A DNA stretch of 64,000 nucleotides from Bacteroidales bacterium UBA4179 (GTDB taxonomy: Bacteria; Bacteroidota; Bacteroidia; Bacteroidales; Dysgonomonadaceae). This document shows positions 8,221-16,654 of the stretch, piece after piece. Made by a program: the position numbers and the translations under genes. Each line of letters begins with the position of its first letter. Position 1 is the stretch's first letter. The notes below the pieces were generated by a model that had not been told where the DNA came from, ran no database searches, and was given only the letters and a program-made list of their open reading frames with translations. The DNA is taken from the NCBI GenBank assembly GCA_002381125.1, contig DFUT01000024.1:80054-144053 (forward strand), written 5' to 3'.

Positions 8221-9026
8221 AATTGGATCTTTATATCAAGAGGTACAGGTGAGATTTTTTCTTCTGAAACCATTAATTCAGGAGAGAATGAAAGAATTTC
8301 TACCCTTTTGATGAGTTTTTTGAGCGCATCAATGGTTTCTTTTTGAGAATCGGTATTACCGGTTACGTATAAAAAGTCGGTTGACTGATCCATTGGAAGT
8401 TTTTCCCATATGCCAACAATAAAATATAAGGCATTCAATTTTTCGCTAATGGGGAAAGTGTTTGCCGAAAGCAGTTTATTTTGCCTGAAGCAACAGATAT
8501 CCATCAATTCTTCATGAAAATTAACGTAGCATCTTTTTTCTTTCGTTTCATGATTGTGTCCGCAGAAATAAGAGAGTAGCTGCGATATGTGATGCGTAAA
8601 AACCGGATTCCACAGGCTGCGGAGCAGAAAAGAATGCAACTCGTCGTCCATTGCAAAGAGAACGTAAAAATCGTTTTCTGCAACCTTATTGGTTAAAACG
8701 GTCTCGTTTTTAGTTGCGATATTAAAATTGAAAATCTCTTTCGTTTTCTTTTCTTCATAAAATGTTTCGGGTACAAGTGTATATTCTTTCGAAACCACCA
8801 TAACTTGGGTGGTTTTAAATGTTTGAGTAAAGAAATCGAAATCAAAAATCAGTCTTTTGATGTTTTCAATGTAGCTCAATTTATTGTTGAACAATGTGGT
8901 TTTATAATAAAAAACATTGTTATCCGTTGGGCAATGGATAGAGAAAGAAAATCCATCCGGAATGAGCCGGATGGATAATGTATATTTCTCTGTTTGAGCT
9001 AAATCTATATTTTCAGGCAAAAACAT
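8211..9026 (-). CDS. DUF3822 family protein
   Basis: A 271-aa protein of unknown function of the type found next to rsmD in Bacteroidota. Near the N-terminus it carries YTLSIRLIPDGFSFSI. The later part alternates beta-rich stretches with short charged segments (HHISQLLSYFCGHNHETKEKRCYVNFHEELMDICC), and the overall shape recalls an actin/ASKHA-like fold, although I see no ATP-binding motif. There is no signal peptide or membrane segment, so it is probably cytosolic. Its 3' end overlaps rsmD by 10 bp and it follows the pseudopilin-like gene by 21 bp, so the three genes are likely co-transcribed. A role in ribosome maturation is only a guess from context. Confidence 0.8.
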   Translation of the reverse strand: MFLPENIDLAQTEKYTLSIRLIPDGFSFSIHCPTDNNVFYYKTTLFNNKLSYIENIKRLIFDFDFFTQTFKTTQVMVVSKEYTLVPETFYEEKKTKEIFNFNIATKNETVLTNKVAENDFYVLFAMDDELHSFLLRSLWNPVFTHHISQLLSYFCGHNHETKEKRCYVNFHEELMDICCFRQNKLLSANTFPISEKLNALYFIVGIWEKLPMDQSTDFLYVTGNTDSQKETIDALKKLIKRVEILSFSPELMVSEEKISPVPLDIKIQLCE

Positions 9027-9047
9027 ATTGTATTATAGGAGGGCAAT

Positions 9048-9755
9048 TTATTCCCAGTTGCCCGCATTGTTATTGGCAATGGTAAGGGACCCGACTTTCA
9101 ACCCCGGATAATTATCTTGTCCCGGTCTGTTGAGCGCATCTTCAATTTTTTGACTCAATAGTCTTTTGTCGAGATCACCCAAAAAGACAGTATAAGGTGC
9201 TTTTGCTTCAAAAACTTGTACCGGTATACCCGAAGCCGTTTCAATGGTTCCTGTTCTAAGCTCAAATTTCGCGCCATTGCCGTAAGGGACGTAGGGTAAC
9301 GAATCCGGATTAAAATCGGAACGGTTAGGGAAAAGAACCTCTAATGCCGGCAAATAAATGGTATCTCTCACCAATTGCGGGCGACTTTTTTCTTCATCCC
9401 ATAGACCTGCAGCTTTTATCGCTTTTTCGTTTCCCGAGCGGATAATCTTCATTGCTTTTTCTTCCGTCATACCGCTTTCCAGCTGTTCTTCCGTGAGGTC
9501 GCCTTCACTTCTCACCGTTTTAATTTTACCGTTTTTGATGAAATCGACCAACGTGTCGAAACTGGCAGTGTATTGGCCATATTGTTCGCGATAGGCGACT
9601 TGTGCCGTACGGATGTCGATCAACCGCTGGATAACGGCTTTTTCTCGTTTTTGGACTTCCTTTTGAAACTCAATAGGTGCTTGTATACTTCTCCAGCAAA
9701 GGAACCCTAAGAGAACAATTGCAACAACCAAGGTCGCTTTTACTACAACTTTCAT
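9048..9755 (-). CDS. Membrane-anchored conserved protein with pseudopilin-like N-terminal region
   Basis: A 235-aa protein with one N-terminal transmembrane helix (about residues 4-22) and a periplasmic remainder. Residues about 36-75 (KREKAVIQRLIDIRTAQVAY, then REQYGQYTASFDTLVDFIKN) follow the type II secretion pseudopilin pattern of a long helix, an AQ.AY core and a G.Y segment. No prepilin peptidase site (G followed by F/M-x-x-x-E) precedes the helix, so it would not be processed like a pilin. I do not recognise a named family. It heads the minus-strand group with the DUF3822 gene and rsmD and is divergent from a helicase gene. Confidence 0.7.
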   Translation of the reverse strand: MKVVVKATLVVAIVLLGFLCWRSIQAPIEFQKEVQKREKAVIQRLIDIRTAQVAYREQYGQYTASFDTLVDFIKNGKIKTVRSEGDLTEEQLESGMTEEKAMKIIRSGNEKAIKAAGLWDEEKSRPQLVRDTIYLPALEVLFPNRSDFNPDSLPYVPYGNGAKFELRTGTIETASGIPVQVFEAKAPYTVFLGDLDKRLLSQKIEDALNRPGQDNYPGLKVGSLTIANNNAGNWE

Positions 9756-9810
9756 GGACTTTTCCTTTTTTATTTGTATTATTGAATGTTGATTTTCTAA
9801 TTTCTGACTA

Positions 9811-9818
9811 CAAATTTA
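9811..9818 (-). promoter_or_regulatory. Possible -7 element for the 9048-9755 gene
   Basis: TAAATTTG on the minus strand fits TAnnTTTG and lies 56 bases upstream of the start codon in the 112-bp divergent gap. No -33 element is clear. Confidence 0.3.
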
Positions 9819-9867
9819 GAAAAAGAATAGTAATTGTACTACTTTTACATAAAAAAAAACGTAAAAA

Positions 9868-11292
9868 ATGATAGAAAGGTTCTTTATCGATAAAATTAAA
9901 GCCAATTTTCCATTTACTTTAACGCATGATCAGTGTGTAGCTCTCGAAAAAATTGTCGATTTTATTTTTTCTGCCGATAAGGGCCGTGTTTTTTTGTTAA
10001 AAGGATATGCAGGCACCGGGAAATCGCTTTTGGTTGGGAGTTTGGTGAAAACCATGAACGAATTTAACCGCAGGTCGGTTCTTTTGGCTCCTACCGGAAG
10101 GGCTGCAAAGGTTTTTTCGGGTTACGCAGGGCAGCCTGCCTATACCATTCATAAAAAAATATACCGTCAACAAAAATTTTCGGAAGGGGTTGCTAAGTTT
10201 TCGCCGGCTGAAAATTTGCACAGACATACGCTCTTTATTGTAGATGAAGCTTCCATGATAAGCAATCATGCGAACGATTTTTCCCTTTTTGGTTCGGGAC
10301 GTTTGTTGGACGATTTAATCGAATTTGTGTATTCGAGTGAAGGATGCCGATTGATGTTGCTTGGTGATACAGCTCAGCTGCCGCCGGTAAAAGAGGAGGA
10401 GAGTCCGGCTTTAAATGAAGGAGTACTTCAATCGTATGGTTTGGAAGTAATGGAAACTACGCTAACCGAAATTGCTCGCCAAGAAAAAGAATCGGGGATC
10501 CTTTATAATGCCACATTGCTCCGAGATGCATTACAAATGGGAGAAACCTATGATTATCCAAAATTGGAAGTAAATCGTTTTTCTGATGTAAAAACATTGA
10601 CCGGGGCAGAATTGATCGAGGAGATTTCGGATGCTTATCGGCGCGACGGCATAGACGAAACCATTGTCATCTCGCGCTCAAATAAGCGGGTGAATGCATA
10701 TAACAACGGTATCAGAAATACGATTCTTTATCGTGAAGAAGAATTATCGAACGGCGATTTGTTGATGATCACCAAAAATAATTACTATTGGGTAAACGAT
10801 TTTGAAGATATTAATTTCCTTGCCAACGGAGAGTTTGTGGAAGTTGTGCGCATTCGAAGTTATGAAGAAATGTATGGTTTCAGGTTTTGCAATGCAGTAT
10901 TGCGACACAGAGATTACGATGTGGAATTTGAAGCAAAGATCAACCTGGATGTGTTGCATACCGAAGTTCCCGGGTTGACACGCCAACAAAACGATGAGCT
11001 ATTTACCGCAGTAATGGAAGATTATAGCGATATTCCAAAAAAAAGAAATCGCTACAATAAAATGAAAGAAAATCCCTATTTTAATGCTCTTCAGGTTAAG
11101 TATGGGTATGCTGTTACTTGCCATAAGGCACAAGGGGGTGAGTGGAAAAATGTTTTTCTCGACCTTGGATACATCAAAGCTTTATACATGGACGATAATT
11201 TTTATCGTTGGCTGTATACATCCATCACCAGGAGTGCAAAAATGTTATATCTTATAAATTTACCCGCTGATTTTATCTCACTTTCTAAATAA
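9868..11292 (+). CDS. RecD-like ATP-dependent DNA helicase (superfamily 1)
   Basis: A 474-aa SF1B helicase of the compact RecD2/Dda-like type, acting 5' to 3' on DNA in repair or replication. Walker A is GYAGTGKS at 46-53. Motif Ia follows as LAPTGRAAKVF, motif II as VDEASMIS, and motif III as LLGDTAQLPPVKEEESPALN. The C-terminal UvrD_C_2-type motif is VTCHKAQGGEWKNVFLDLGY, with motif VI as WLYTSITRSAKMLYLI. There is no N-terminal extension or nuclease domain, so it is not part of a RecBCD complex. The ATG at 9868 is followed by a complete helicase core. The gene is divergent from the pseudopilin-like gene. Confidence 0.9.
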   Translation: MIERFFIDKIKANFPFTLTHDQCVALEKIVDFIFSADKGRVFLLKGYAGTGKSLLVGSLVKTMNEFNRRSVLLAPTGRAAKVFSGYAGQPAYTIHKKIYRQQKFSEGVAKFSPAENLHRHTLFIVDEASMISNHANDFSLFGSGRLLDDLIEFVYSSEGCRLMLLGDTAQLPPVKEEESPALNEGVLQSYGLEVMETTLTEIARQEKESGILYNATLLRDALQMGETYDYPKLEVNRFSDVKTLTGAELIEEISDAYRRDGIDETIVISRSNKRVNAYNNGIRNTILYREEELSNGDLLMITKNNYYWVNDFEDINFLANGEFVEVVRIRSYEEMYGFRFCNAVLRHRDYDVEFEAKINLDVLHTEVPGLTRQQNDELFTAVMEDYSDIPKKRNRYNKMKENPYFNALQVKYGYAVTCHKAQGGEWKNVFLDLGYIKALYMDDNFYRWLYTSITRSAKMLYLINLPADFISLSK

Positions 11293-11296
11293 TTAT

Positions 11297-11304
11297 TACT
11301 TTTG
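11297..11304 (+). promoter_or_regulatory. Possible -7 element for the 11363 gene
   Basis: TACTTTTG matches TAnnTTTG and starts 4 bases after the helicase stop codon, 59 bases before the TTG start codon. The -33 region is unclear. Confidence 0.35.
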
Positions 11305-11362
11305 TTGTTGGTGAAACAATCAGTCGCTACTTTCGTAATTTACAGTAAAAAACACTATCGTT

Positions 11363-12097
11363 TTGGAAAAGAAAAGAGAATACATCGATAATCTTCTGGC
11401 TAATATTAAAAATTTGGAAGAGAAATTTCTTGCCGTGAAAGACGAGGACGCCATCCCTTTTTCGTTTTTTCGTGAAGCTTATAACCGTACCGAAACCATC
11501 ATGCGTTTATTGCATGAACTGGAAAATTTGCAAATTGACGAGATGCGCGCACAAATGGAAAAATTGATATTGTTCCTTTCCGAAGTCGAAAACAATAAAA
11601 AAACCATTGAGAAAGCGGCAGAAACAGGTGCAATACGAGAGGTCTCTGAAGAGGAAACCAAAGCAGCGCAAACGAAGGAAGTTGAAAAGCATGAAGTTGA
11701 AAAGCAGGAAAGGGAGACTGCAATTGAAAATGTGCAACAAAAATTGCCCAATAGCACATATGCCAAAGATCCTGTGTTTTCGGAATACAAATGGCCCGAA
11801 AAAAAAGAAAGTGAGATTCGGGGAAAAAATAAGGAGTCCTCTTCATTAAACGATGTCATTTCGGCTAAACCGGCAGTTCTGGATTTAATAAAGAGTATCA
11901 GTTTGAATGATCGGTTTTTATTCCAGCGAGAGCTTTTTAACAACGATCGCGAAGCGATGAACGTTTTGATGGCAAAACTCAATACTTTTGAAAATTACGA
12001 AGATGCAGAAGCTTATTTACGCCGGAATACGTCGTGGGATTTTGAGGATCAGACAGTGAAGGATTTTCTTTATGCCATAAAAAAAGGATTCGAGTAA
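11363..12097 (+). CDS. Conserved hypothetical coiled-coil protein upstream of rsmI (TTG start)
   Basis: A 244-aa cytosolic protein. The frame has a TAA at 11336-11338 and no ATG before residue 50, so TTG at 11363 (giving MEKKREYIDN) is the only sensible start. Residues about 1-90 are helical (EYIDNLLANIKNLEEKFLAV, then HELENLQIDEMRAQMEKLIL). A low-complexity E/K/A/Q linker spans about 95-160. A compact C-terminal domain (about 170-244) reads LIKSISLNDRFLFQRELFNN and ends with AEAYLRRNTSWDFEDQTVKD. That tail recurs in Bacteroidota proteins of unknown function. It is followed after 22 bp by rsmI, probably as an operon. No enzyme motif is visible. Confidence 0.75.
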   Translation: MEKKREYIDNLLANIKNLEEKFLAVKDEDAIPFSFFREAYNRTETIMRLLHELENLQIDEMRAQMEKLILFLSEVENNKKTIEKAAETGAIREVSEEETKAAQTKEVEKHEVEKQERETAIENVQQKLPNSTYAKDPVFSEYKWPEKKESEIRGKNKESSSLNDVISAKPAVLDLIKSISLNDRFLFQRELFNNDREAMNVLMAKLNTFENYEDAEAYLRRNTSWDFEDQTVKDFLYAIKKGFE

Positions 12098-12119
12098 ATC
12101 TCCCGTTTGAGGAAAAATT

Positions 12120-12794
12120 ATGGGAAAATTGTTCGTCGTGCCTACCCCGATAGGCAATATGGAAGATATGACATTGAGGGCGATCAATGTGTTGAAGGAG
12201 TGCGATTTGATCCTTGCAGAGGATACGCGTACAAGCAGTTTTTTATTAAAACATTTCGGTATTGAAACCGGCATGCAATCGCATCATAAATTTAATGAAC
12301 ACCGCACATTACAGCAAATCATTCAACGTTTGCAGGCCGGCGCTAATATGGCATTGATTTCCGATGCCGGCACCCCGGCTATTTCTGACCCGGGTTTTCT
12401 CCTTGTTCGCGAATGTATAAGGGAAGGCATAGAGGTGGAATGTTTACCGGGTGCAACGGCTTTTGTTCCGGCGCTGGTTATGTCGGGCATTCCTTGTGAC
12501 CGCTTTTGTTTTGAAGGCTTTTTGCCTCAGAAGAAAGGGCGACTTAGCCGCTTGAAATCGCTTTCGGATGAAACACGAACAATGGTGTTTTACGAATCGC
12601 CGTATCGACTCATAAAAACACTGACACAATTTGCAGAGTTTTTTGGTGCAGAACGATATGCCTCTGTTTCGCGCGAAATATCCAAAATATATGCCGAAAC
12701 TGTTCGGGGAACGTTGTCCGAATTGATCGATCATTTTACCGAAAACGAACCAAGAGGAGAATTTGTAATCGTAGTAAGTGGTAAGAACGAATAG
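12120..12794 (+). CDS. rsmI: 16S rRNA (cytidine(1402)-2'-O)-methyltransferase RsmI
   Basis: Tetrapyrrole-methylase-fold enzyme that 2'-O-methylates C1402 in the ribosomal decoding centre. At 224 aa it is near the short end of the family and lacks the longer C-terminal extension of E. coli RsmI. The hallmark N-terminus is LFVVPTPIGNMEDMTLRAI. It is followed by LILAEDTRTSSFLLKHFGI, ALISDAGTPAISDPGFLLVR and LPGATAFVPALVMSGIPCDRF, then FEGFLPQKKGR. The start ATG is preceded by GAGGAAAA, a fair ribosome site for this phylum. It shares a transcript with the TTG-start gene before it. Confidence 0.95.
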   Translation: MGKLFVVPTPIGNMEDMTLRAINVLKECDLILAEDTRTSSFLLKHFGIETGMQSHHKFNEHRTLQQIIQRLQAGANMALISDAGTPAISDPGFLLVRECIREGIEVECLPGATAFVPALVMSGIPCDRFCFEGFLPQKKGRLSRLKSLSDETRTMVFYESPYRLIKTLTQFAEFFGAERYASVSREISKIYAETVRGTLSELIDHFTENEPRGEFVIVVSGKNE

Positions 12795-12804
12795 TGAATT
12801 AAAC

Positions 12805-12817
12805 TATTTGACAAATA
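12805..12817. promoter_or_regulatory. 13-bp palindrome upstream of the coiled-coil lipoprotein gene
   Basis: TATTTG-A-CAAATA is a perfect odd palindrome 36 bases before the ATG at 12853 and 11 bases after rsmI. It has the form of a dimeric regulator site, but the regulator is unknown and chance is possible in AT-rich DNA. Confidence 0.3.
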
Positions 12818-12852
12818 ATTCGTTTATTAATTAGAAATAAAAAATTGATTTT

Positions 12853-13707
12853 ATGAAAAAAGTAGTGATTTTATTTCTTGGCATGGGAATGATGTTCGCA
12901 TGCACAAATGTAAAGGAATCGAAAGAATATAAGGAATTGGAAGCCGAAAGAGATTCCTTAATGCAGATATCGTCGGAAGCTAGTGCCGAATTGGCCGAAA
13001 TGATGTCTGTTATTAGTGAGGTTGAAGAGAACTTCAATAAGATCAGAGAAGCCGAAAAATACCTTTTCACTCAGTCATCGGAAAGCGGCGAAATGAGTCA
13101 GGATACCAAAACACGTATCAACGAAAATTTTAAAATGATCAACGAAATTCTTCAACGAAACAAAGCGCAATTGGCCGAACTGAGAAGTAAGTACGACAGC
13201 AGCAATAAACAGATTGCTTTGCTGAAGAATACGATTGAACGGTTGAATAGGGAATTAGAAGAGAGTGCCATTCGCATGAAGGAACTTCAGAGCTTGCTTG
13301 CCGAACGCGATTCGACCATCGTAAAATTATCGAGCGACATTACTGCACTTGCAAGTGAAGCGGAAGCTCAATCCGCAACCATTCAAGAACAGGATAAAAT
13401 GTTGCATACTGCTTATTACGTTTTTGGTACTGCCAATGAATTGAAAGAGCAGAAAATTTTATCGGGCGGTTTTCTTAAACCGACGCGGGTAATGAAGGAT
13501 ACTTTCAATAAAGATTATTTTCTGAAAATCGATATTCGCGAAGTAACAGAAATTCCTTTGTATGCAAAAAGAGCTAAATTATGGTCTACTCATCCCGAAG
13601 GAACATACGAATTTGTAAAGGGACCGGATGAAAATCTTACTTTTCATATTACCGATACCCAGCGCTTTTGGAGTTTGACAAAATATTTGGTTATCGAGGT
13701 GTATTAA
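12853..13707 (+). CDS. Coiled-coil lipoprotein, conserved in Bacteroidota, function unknown
   Basis: A 284-aa lipoprotein. Signal peptide II ends in GMMFAC with the lipidated cysteine at 17. Residues about 25-195 form a long, nearly continuous coiled coil rich in E, K, S and L (EYKELEAERDSLMQISSEAS, QIALLKNTIERLNRELEESA, MKELQSLLAERDSTIVKLSS). The C-terminal 85 residues form a compact beta-rich domain (TAYYVFGTANELKEQKILSG and onward to FWSLTKYLVIEVY). The fold suggests a periplasmic envelope spacer or scaffold; this is inference. Own transcript likely, with a hairpin after the stop codon. Confidence 0.75.
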   Translation: MKKVVILFLGMGMMFACTNVKESKEYKELEAERDSLMQISSEASAELAEMMSVISEVEENFNKIREAEKYLFTQSSESGEMSQDTKTRINENFKMINEILQRNKAQLAELRSKYDSSNKQIALLKNTIERLNRELEESAIRMKELQSLLAERDSTIVKLSSDITALASEAEAQSATIQEQDKMLHTAYYVFGTANELKEQKILSGGFLKPTRVMKDTFNKDYFLKIDIREVTEIPLYAKRAKLWSTHPEGTYEFVKGPDENLTFHITDTQRFWSLTKYLVIEVY

Positions 13708-13735
13708 TTTTTTCAAGGATTTAATGGTGAAACAT

Positions 13736-13768
13736 ACGGAGTGATCAAAAAGTCGCTCCGTCTGTGTT
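13736..13768 (+). terminator. Hairpin after the coiled-coil lipoprotein gene
   Basis: ACGGAGTGA (13736-13744) pairs with TCGCTCCGT (13753-13761) through 9 bp including one G-U pair, with an 8-base loop. The following bases (CTGTGTTT) are only partly T-rich, so termination may be incomplete and the next gene could be read through. Confidence 0.5.
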
Positions 13769-13793
13769 TAAATTGTAGAGGGTTATCTGAGAA

Positions 13794-14486
13794 ATGGCAT
13801 ATAAAAATCTTTTTATTGATCTTGATGATACGCTTTGGGATATTCATCAAAATGCCCGGGAATGTCTTCACGAAATTTACCGCGATTATGGATTTGATGA
13901 ATTTTACACTACTTTTGAAGATTATTACAATGTGTACTTCCCGGGCAACAACTATCTTTGGGGATTGTATCGTGAAGGGAAAATTAATAAAGACGAACTG
14001 ATTGTAGAGCGGTTTCTTTTGCCTCTTCGCCCGTTTGGGATTGATGATCCGTCTTATGCCAAAAGTTTGAGCGACGATTTTTTGGAACGTACCACGCACA
14101 AAACAAAACTGATTGATGGAGCAATCGATTTATTGGAGTACCTTAAACCTGCCTATCGGATGTATATCCTTTCCAATGGATTTCGTGAAGTGCAGCATAA
14201 AAAAATAAAAAATTCGGGTCTTCGGCCTTATTTTGATAAGGTGATTCTTTCGGAAGATGCCGGAAAAAATAAACCGCACCCCGACTTTTTTACCTATGCG
14301 TTGGAAGTTACCAACTCGCGTCGTGACGAGACGCTCATGATAGGCGACAGCTGGGATGCGGATATCGTGGGAGCATATAACAGCCAAATCGATCAGGTCT
14401 GGTTAAATCCTAAAGACGAAAAGCCGAAGGGTTTTGAACCGACCTTCACCGTGCAAAAACTCGAGGAGATAAAACGAATCTTGTGA
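13794..14486 (+). CDS. yjjG: YjjG-family noncanonical pyrimidine nucleotidase (HAD superfamily)
   Basis: HAD phosphatase of the YjjG type, which dephosphorylates noncanonical nucleoside monophosphates and so helps keep them out of nucleic acids. At 230 aa it matches the family. Motif I is FIDLDDTLWD, with nucleophile Asp9 and acid Asp11. Motif II is ILSNGFREVQ. The motif III lysine lies in AGKNKPHPDFF and motif IV is MIGDSWDADIVGA. The helical cap domain spans about 20-90. It is separated by 40 bp from the convergent end of susB and has no role in the starch operon. Confidence 0.9.
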   Translation: MAYKNLFIDLDDTLWDIHQNARECLHEIYRDYGFDEFYTTFEDYYNVYFPGNNYLWGLYREGKINKDELIVERFLLPLRPFGIDDPSYAKSLSDDFLERTTHKTKLIDGAIDLLEYLKPAYRMYILSNGFREVQHKKIKNSGLRPYFDKVILSEDAGKNKPHPDFFTYALEVTNSRRDETLMIGDSWDADIVGAYNSQIDQVWLNPKDEKPKGFEPTFTVQKLEEIKRIL

Positions 14487-14526
14487 CAGCTCTTGATGCC
14501 TTTTTAAATGCTCTGATTTTGCCATT

Positions 14527-16629
14527 TTATAGTTCTTTAATCTGAATGGCATAACCTCCGCCGGGAGCACAATATTGTGTGAGCTTTGATTTATTCGTGA
14601 TTTTTATTTTCCTTATTTGGTAGGCTTGCGGATTGGTTTTGTAATGCGAAGCTTTGGTGTCAGAGTAGATGATGGCCTCATATTTTTTCCTTTTTTCCAG
14701 AAAATCGAACGATATTTTTGATTCTCTTCCTTCATAACCATTTGTGCAACCTACAAACCATTCATTCTTTCCTTTGGCTTTACGGGCATAGGTGATATAT
14801 TCTCCGGGTTCGGCTTCCAATACTTTTGTTTCATCCCAGTCGATGGCGACATCTTTAATAAACTGAAAGGCATCGGGAAAGCGATTGTAATTTTCCGGCA
14901 AATCGGCTGCCATTTGTAGTGGACTGTACATGGTTACATATAAAGCCAGCTGATTGGCAAGCGTTGCATTGACGTGCGATTTGTTATCGGGGTTTATCTT
15001 TTCGATATCCATTTCAAAGATGCCCGGCGTATAATCCATCGGGCCGCCAATTAAACGCGTAAAGGGCAAAATGGTTGTGTGATTGGGTTTGCTTCCGCCG
15101 AAGGCTTGATATTCTGTTCCGCGAGCCGATTCGTTGCCGATCAAGTTGGGATAGGTGCGACACAATCCGGTTGGGCGTACGGCTTCGTGGGCATTGACCA
15201 TGATATGGTGCTCAGCGGCTTGTTTTATTGCATACAGATAATGGTTTACCAGCCATTGTCCGTAATGGTGTTCGCCCCGGGGGAGAATGTTACCTACGTA
15301 ACCGCTTTTTACCGCAGTATATCCATATTGATTCATCAAATTGTAGGCTTTTTCCATGTGGCGTTCGTAATTGCGGACAGAGCTTGAAGTTTCGTGATGC
15401 ATCATCAATTTTACGCCTTTGCTGTGTGCATAGTCGTTCAGCATTTTGATGTCGAAGTCGGGATAAGGAGTCAGAAAATCGAAGACATAATCTTTCGAAT
15501 TGCCGAACCAGTCTTCCCAGCCAATGTTCCATCCTTCTACTAAAACTTGGTCGAAACCGTGTTCTGCAGCAAAATCGATGTGTTCTTTTACATTTTTGTT
15601 ATTTGCGCCGTGCCTGCCGTTGGGCTTTACTTTGGTGTAATCGGTAATGCCAATTTTTACACTAGGAAGATCGCTGTAAGCCCATGTGCTTTTTCCTGTG
15701 ATCATTTCCCACCATACACCAATATATTTCACGGGTTTAATCCAGGAGGTATCTTCCAATTTGCAGGGTTCGTTGAGATTCAACGTAATGCGCGAGAGCA
15801 GTATGTTCCGAGCATCGTCGCTTACGATGATTGTTCGCCACGGCGATACGCAAGGTGCTTGCAAATAACCTTTTCTGCCCTGCGCATCGGGAGTGAGGTG
15901 TGATTCAAAAACAAACGTTGTGTCGTTTAAATCAAGGTGCATGCAAGAGTACTCTATCAGAGCAGCTTCGTGTAGATTGATGTATAATCCATCGTCGGTT
16001 TTCAACATCAATGCTGTTTGTACACCGGTATCGGAAAAGGGTGTTTGTGAAACATTTGGTGTAATGGCTTGTTTCATTAATCCTCGGATTTCTGACAATC
16101 TGGATGTAGTATAGTCATATTCCTGAGTATCATAATCTCCCGGTATCCAGAAAGCGATATGGTCTCCGGTTAAGGCAAATTGGGTTCGTTCTTCTTTCAC
16201 GACAAAGTGAGTAAGGTTTGCTTGTTCGGGAAATTCATAACGAAATCCCAGTCCATCGTCAAAAAGGCGAAAACGGACGATCATTTTTCGCTCAGTGTCT
16301 TTTTGTAGAAGGGTAACTTCCATTTCGTTGTAATGATTCCTAATTTCTTTTTCTTCACCCCAAACAGGCTGCCATGTTTCGTCAAAGGACGAGGTTTTTG
16401 TATCGATCACCGAGAAATTGTGAATCAAATCCTTTTCATTGAAGAGTTCCAGCCCCATTTTACCGGGCTTTAAGACTTGTTTTCCCTTGTAAACCAATTG
16501 GTATGTTGGAACGCCGTTATCAAGGATAAAAGTTGCCTCTAATTGCCCGTTTGGCGATTTTAGGGTTTGTGCATTAAGCCCAAAGGCAATTAAAAACAAA
16601 AGAATGAGAAGTTGTTCAATTTTTTTCAT
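14527..16629 (-). CDS. susB: Glycoside hydrolase family 97 alpha-glucosidase (SusB-type)
   Basis: Periplasmic inverting alpha-glucosidase that converts malto-oligosaccharides to glucose. It is 700 aa with a type I signal peptide (about 1-20, ending FGLNAQ). The three catalytic-site glutamates of Bacteroides SusB can be placed by motif: Glu413 in HHETS, Glu482 in NAHEAVRPTG and Glu506 in RGTEY. The spacings of 69 and 24 residues equal those of SusB residues 439, 508 and 532, so the inverting mechanism should be intact. A beta-sandwich domain (about 25-290), catalytic barrel (about 300-600) and C-terminal beta domain are all present. It is the last gene of the starch operon, 25 bp after the GH13 lipoprotein gene. 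Confidence 0.94.
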   Translation of the reverse strand: MKKIEQLLILLFLIAFGLNAQTLKSPNGQLEATFILDNGVPTYQLVYKGKQVLKPGKMGLELFNEKDLIHNFSVIDTKTSSFDETWQPVWGEEKEIRNHYNEMEVTLLQKDTERKMIVRFRLFDDGLGFRYEFPEQANLTHFVVKEERTQFALTGDHIAFWIPGDYDTQEYDYTTSRLSEIRGLMKQAITPNVSQTPFSDTGVQTALMLKTDDGLYINLHEAALIEYSCMHLDLNDTTFVFESHLTPDAQGRKGYLQAPCVSPWRTIIVSDDARNILLSRITLNLNEPCKLEDTSWIKPVKYIGVWWEMITGKSTWAYSDLPSVKIGITDYTKVKPNGRHGANNKNVKEHIDFAAEHGFDQVLVEGWNIGWEDWFGNSKDYVFDFLTPYPDFDIKMLNDYAHSKGVKLMMHHETSSSVRNYERHMEKAYNLMNQYGYTAVKSGYVGNILPRGEHHYGQWLVNHYLYAIKQAAEHHIMVNAHEAVRPTGLCRTYPNLIGNESARGTEYQAFGGSKPNHTTILPFTRLIGGPMDYTPGIFEMDIEKINPDNKSHVNATLANQLALYVTMYSPLQMAADLPENYNRFPDAFQFIKDVAIDWDETKVLEAEPGEYITYARKAKGKNEWFVGCTNGYEGRESKISFDFLEKRKKYEAIIYSDTKASHYKTNPQAYQIRKIKITNKSKLTQYCAPGGGYAIQIKEL

Positions 16630-16654
16630 AACTCTACACTATTTTAAAATTATA

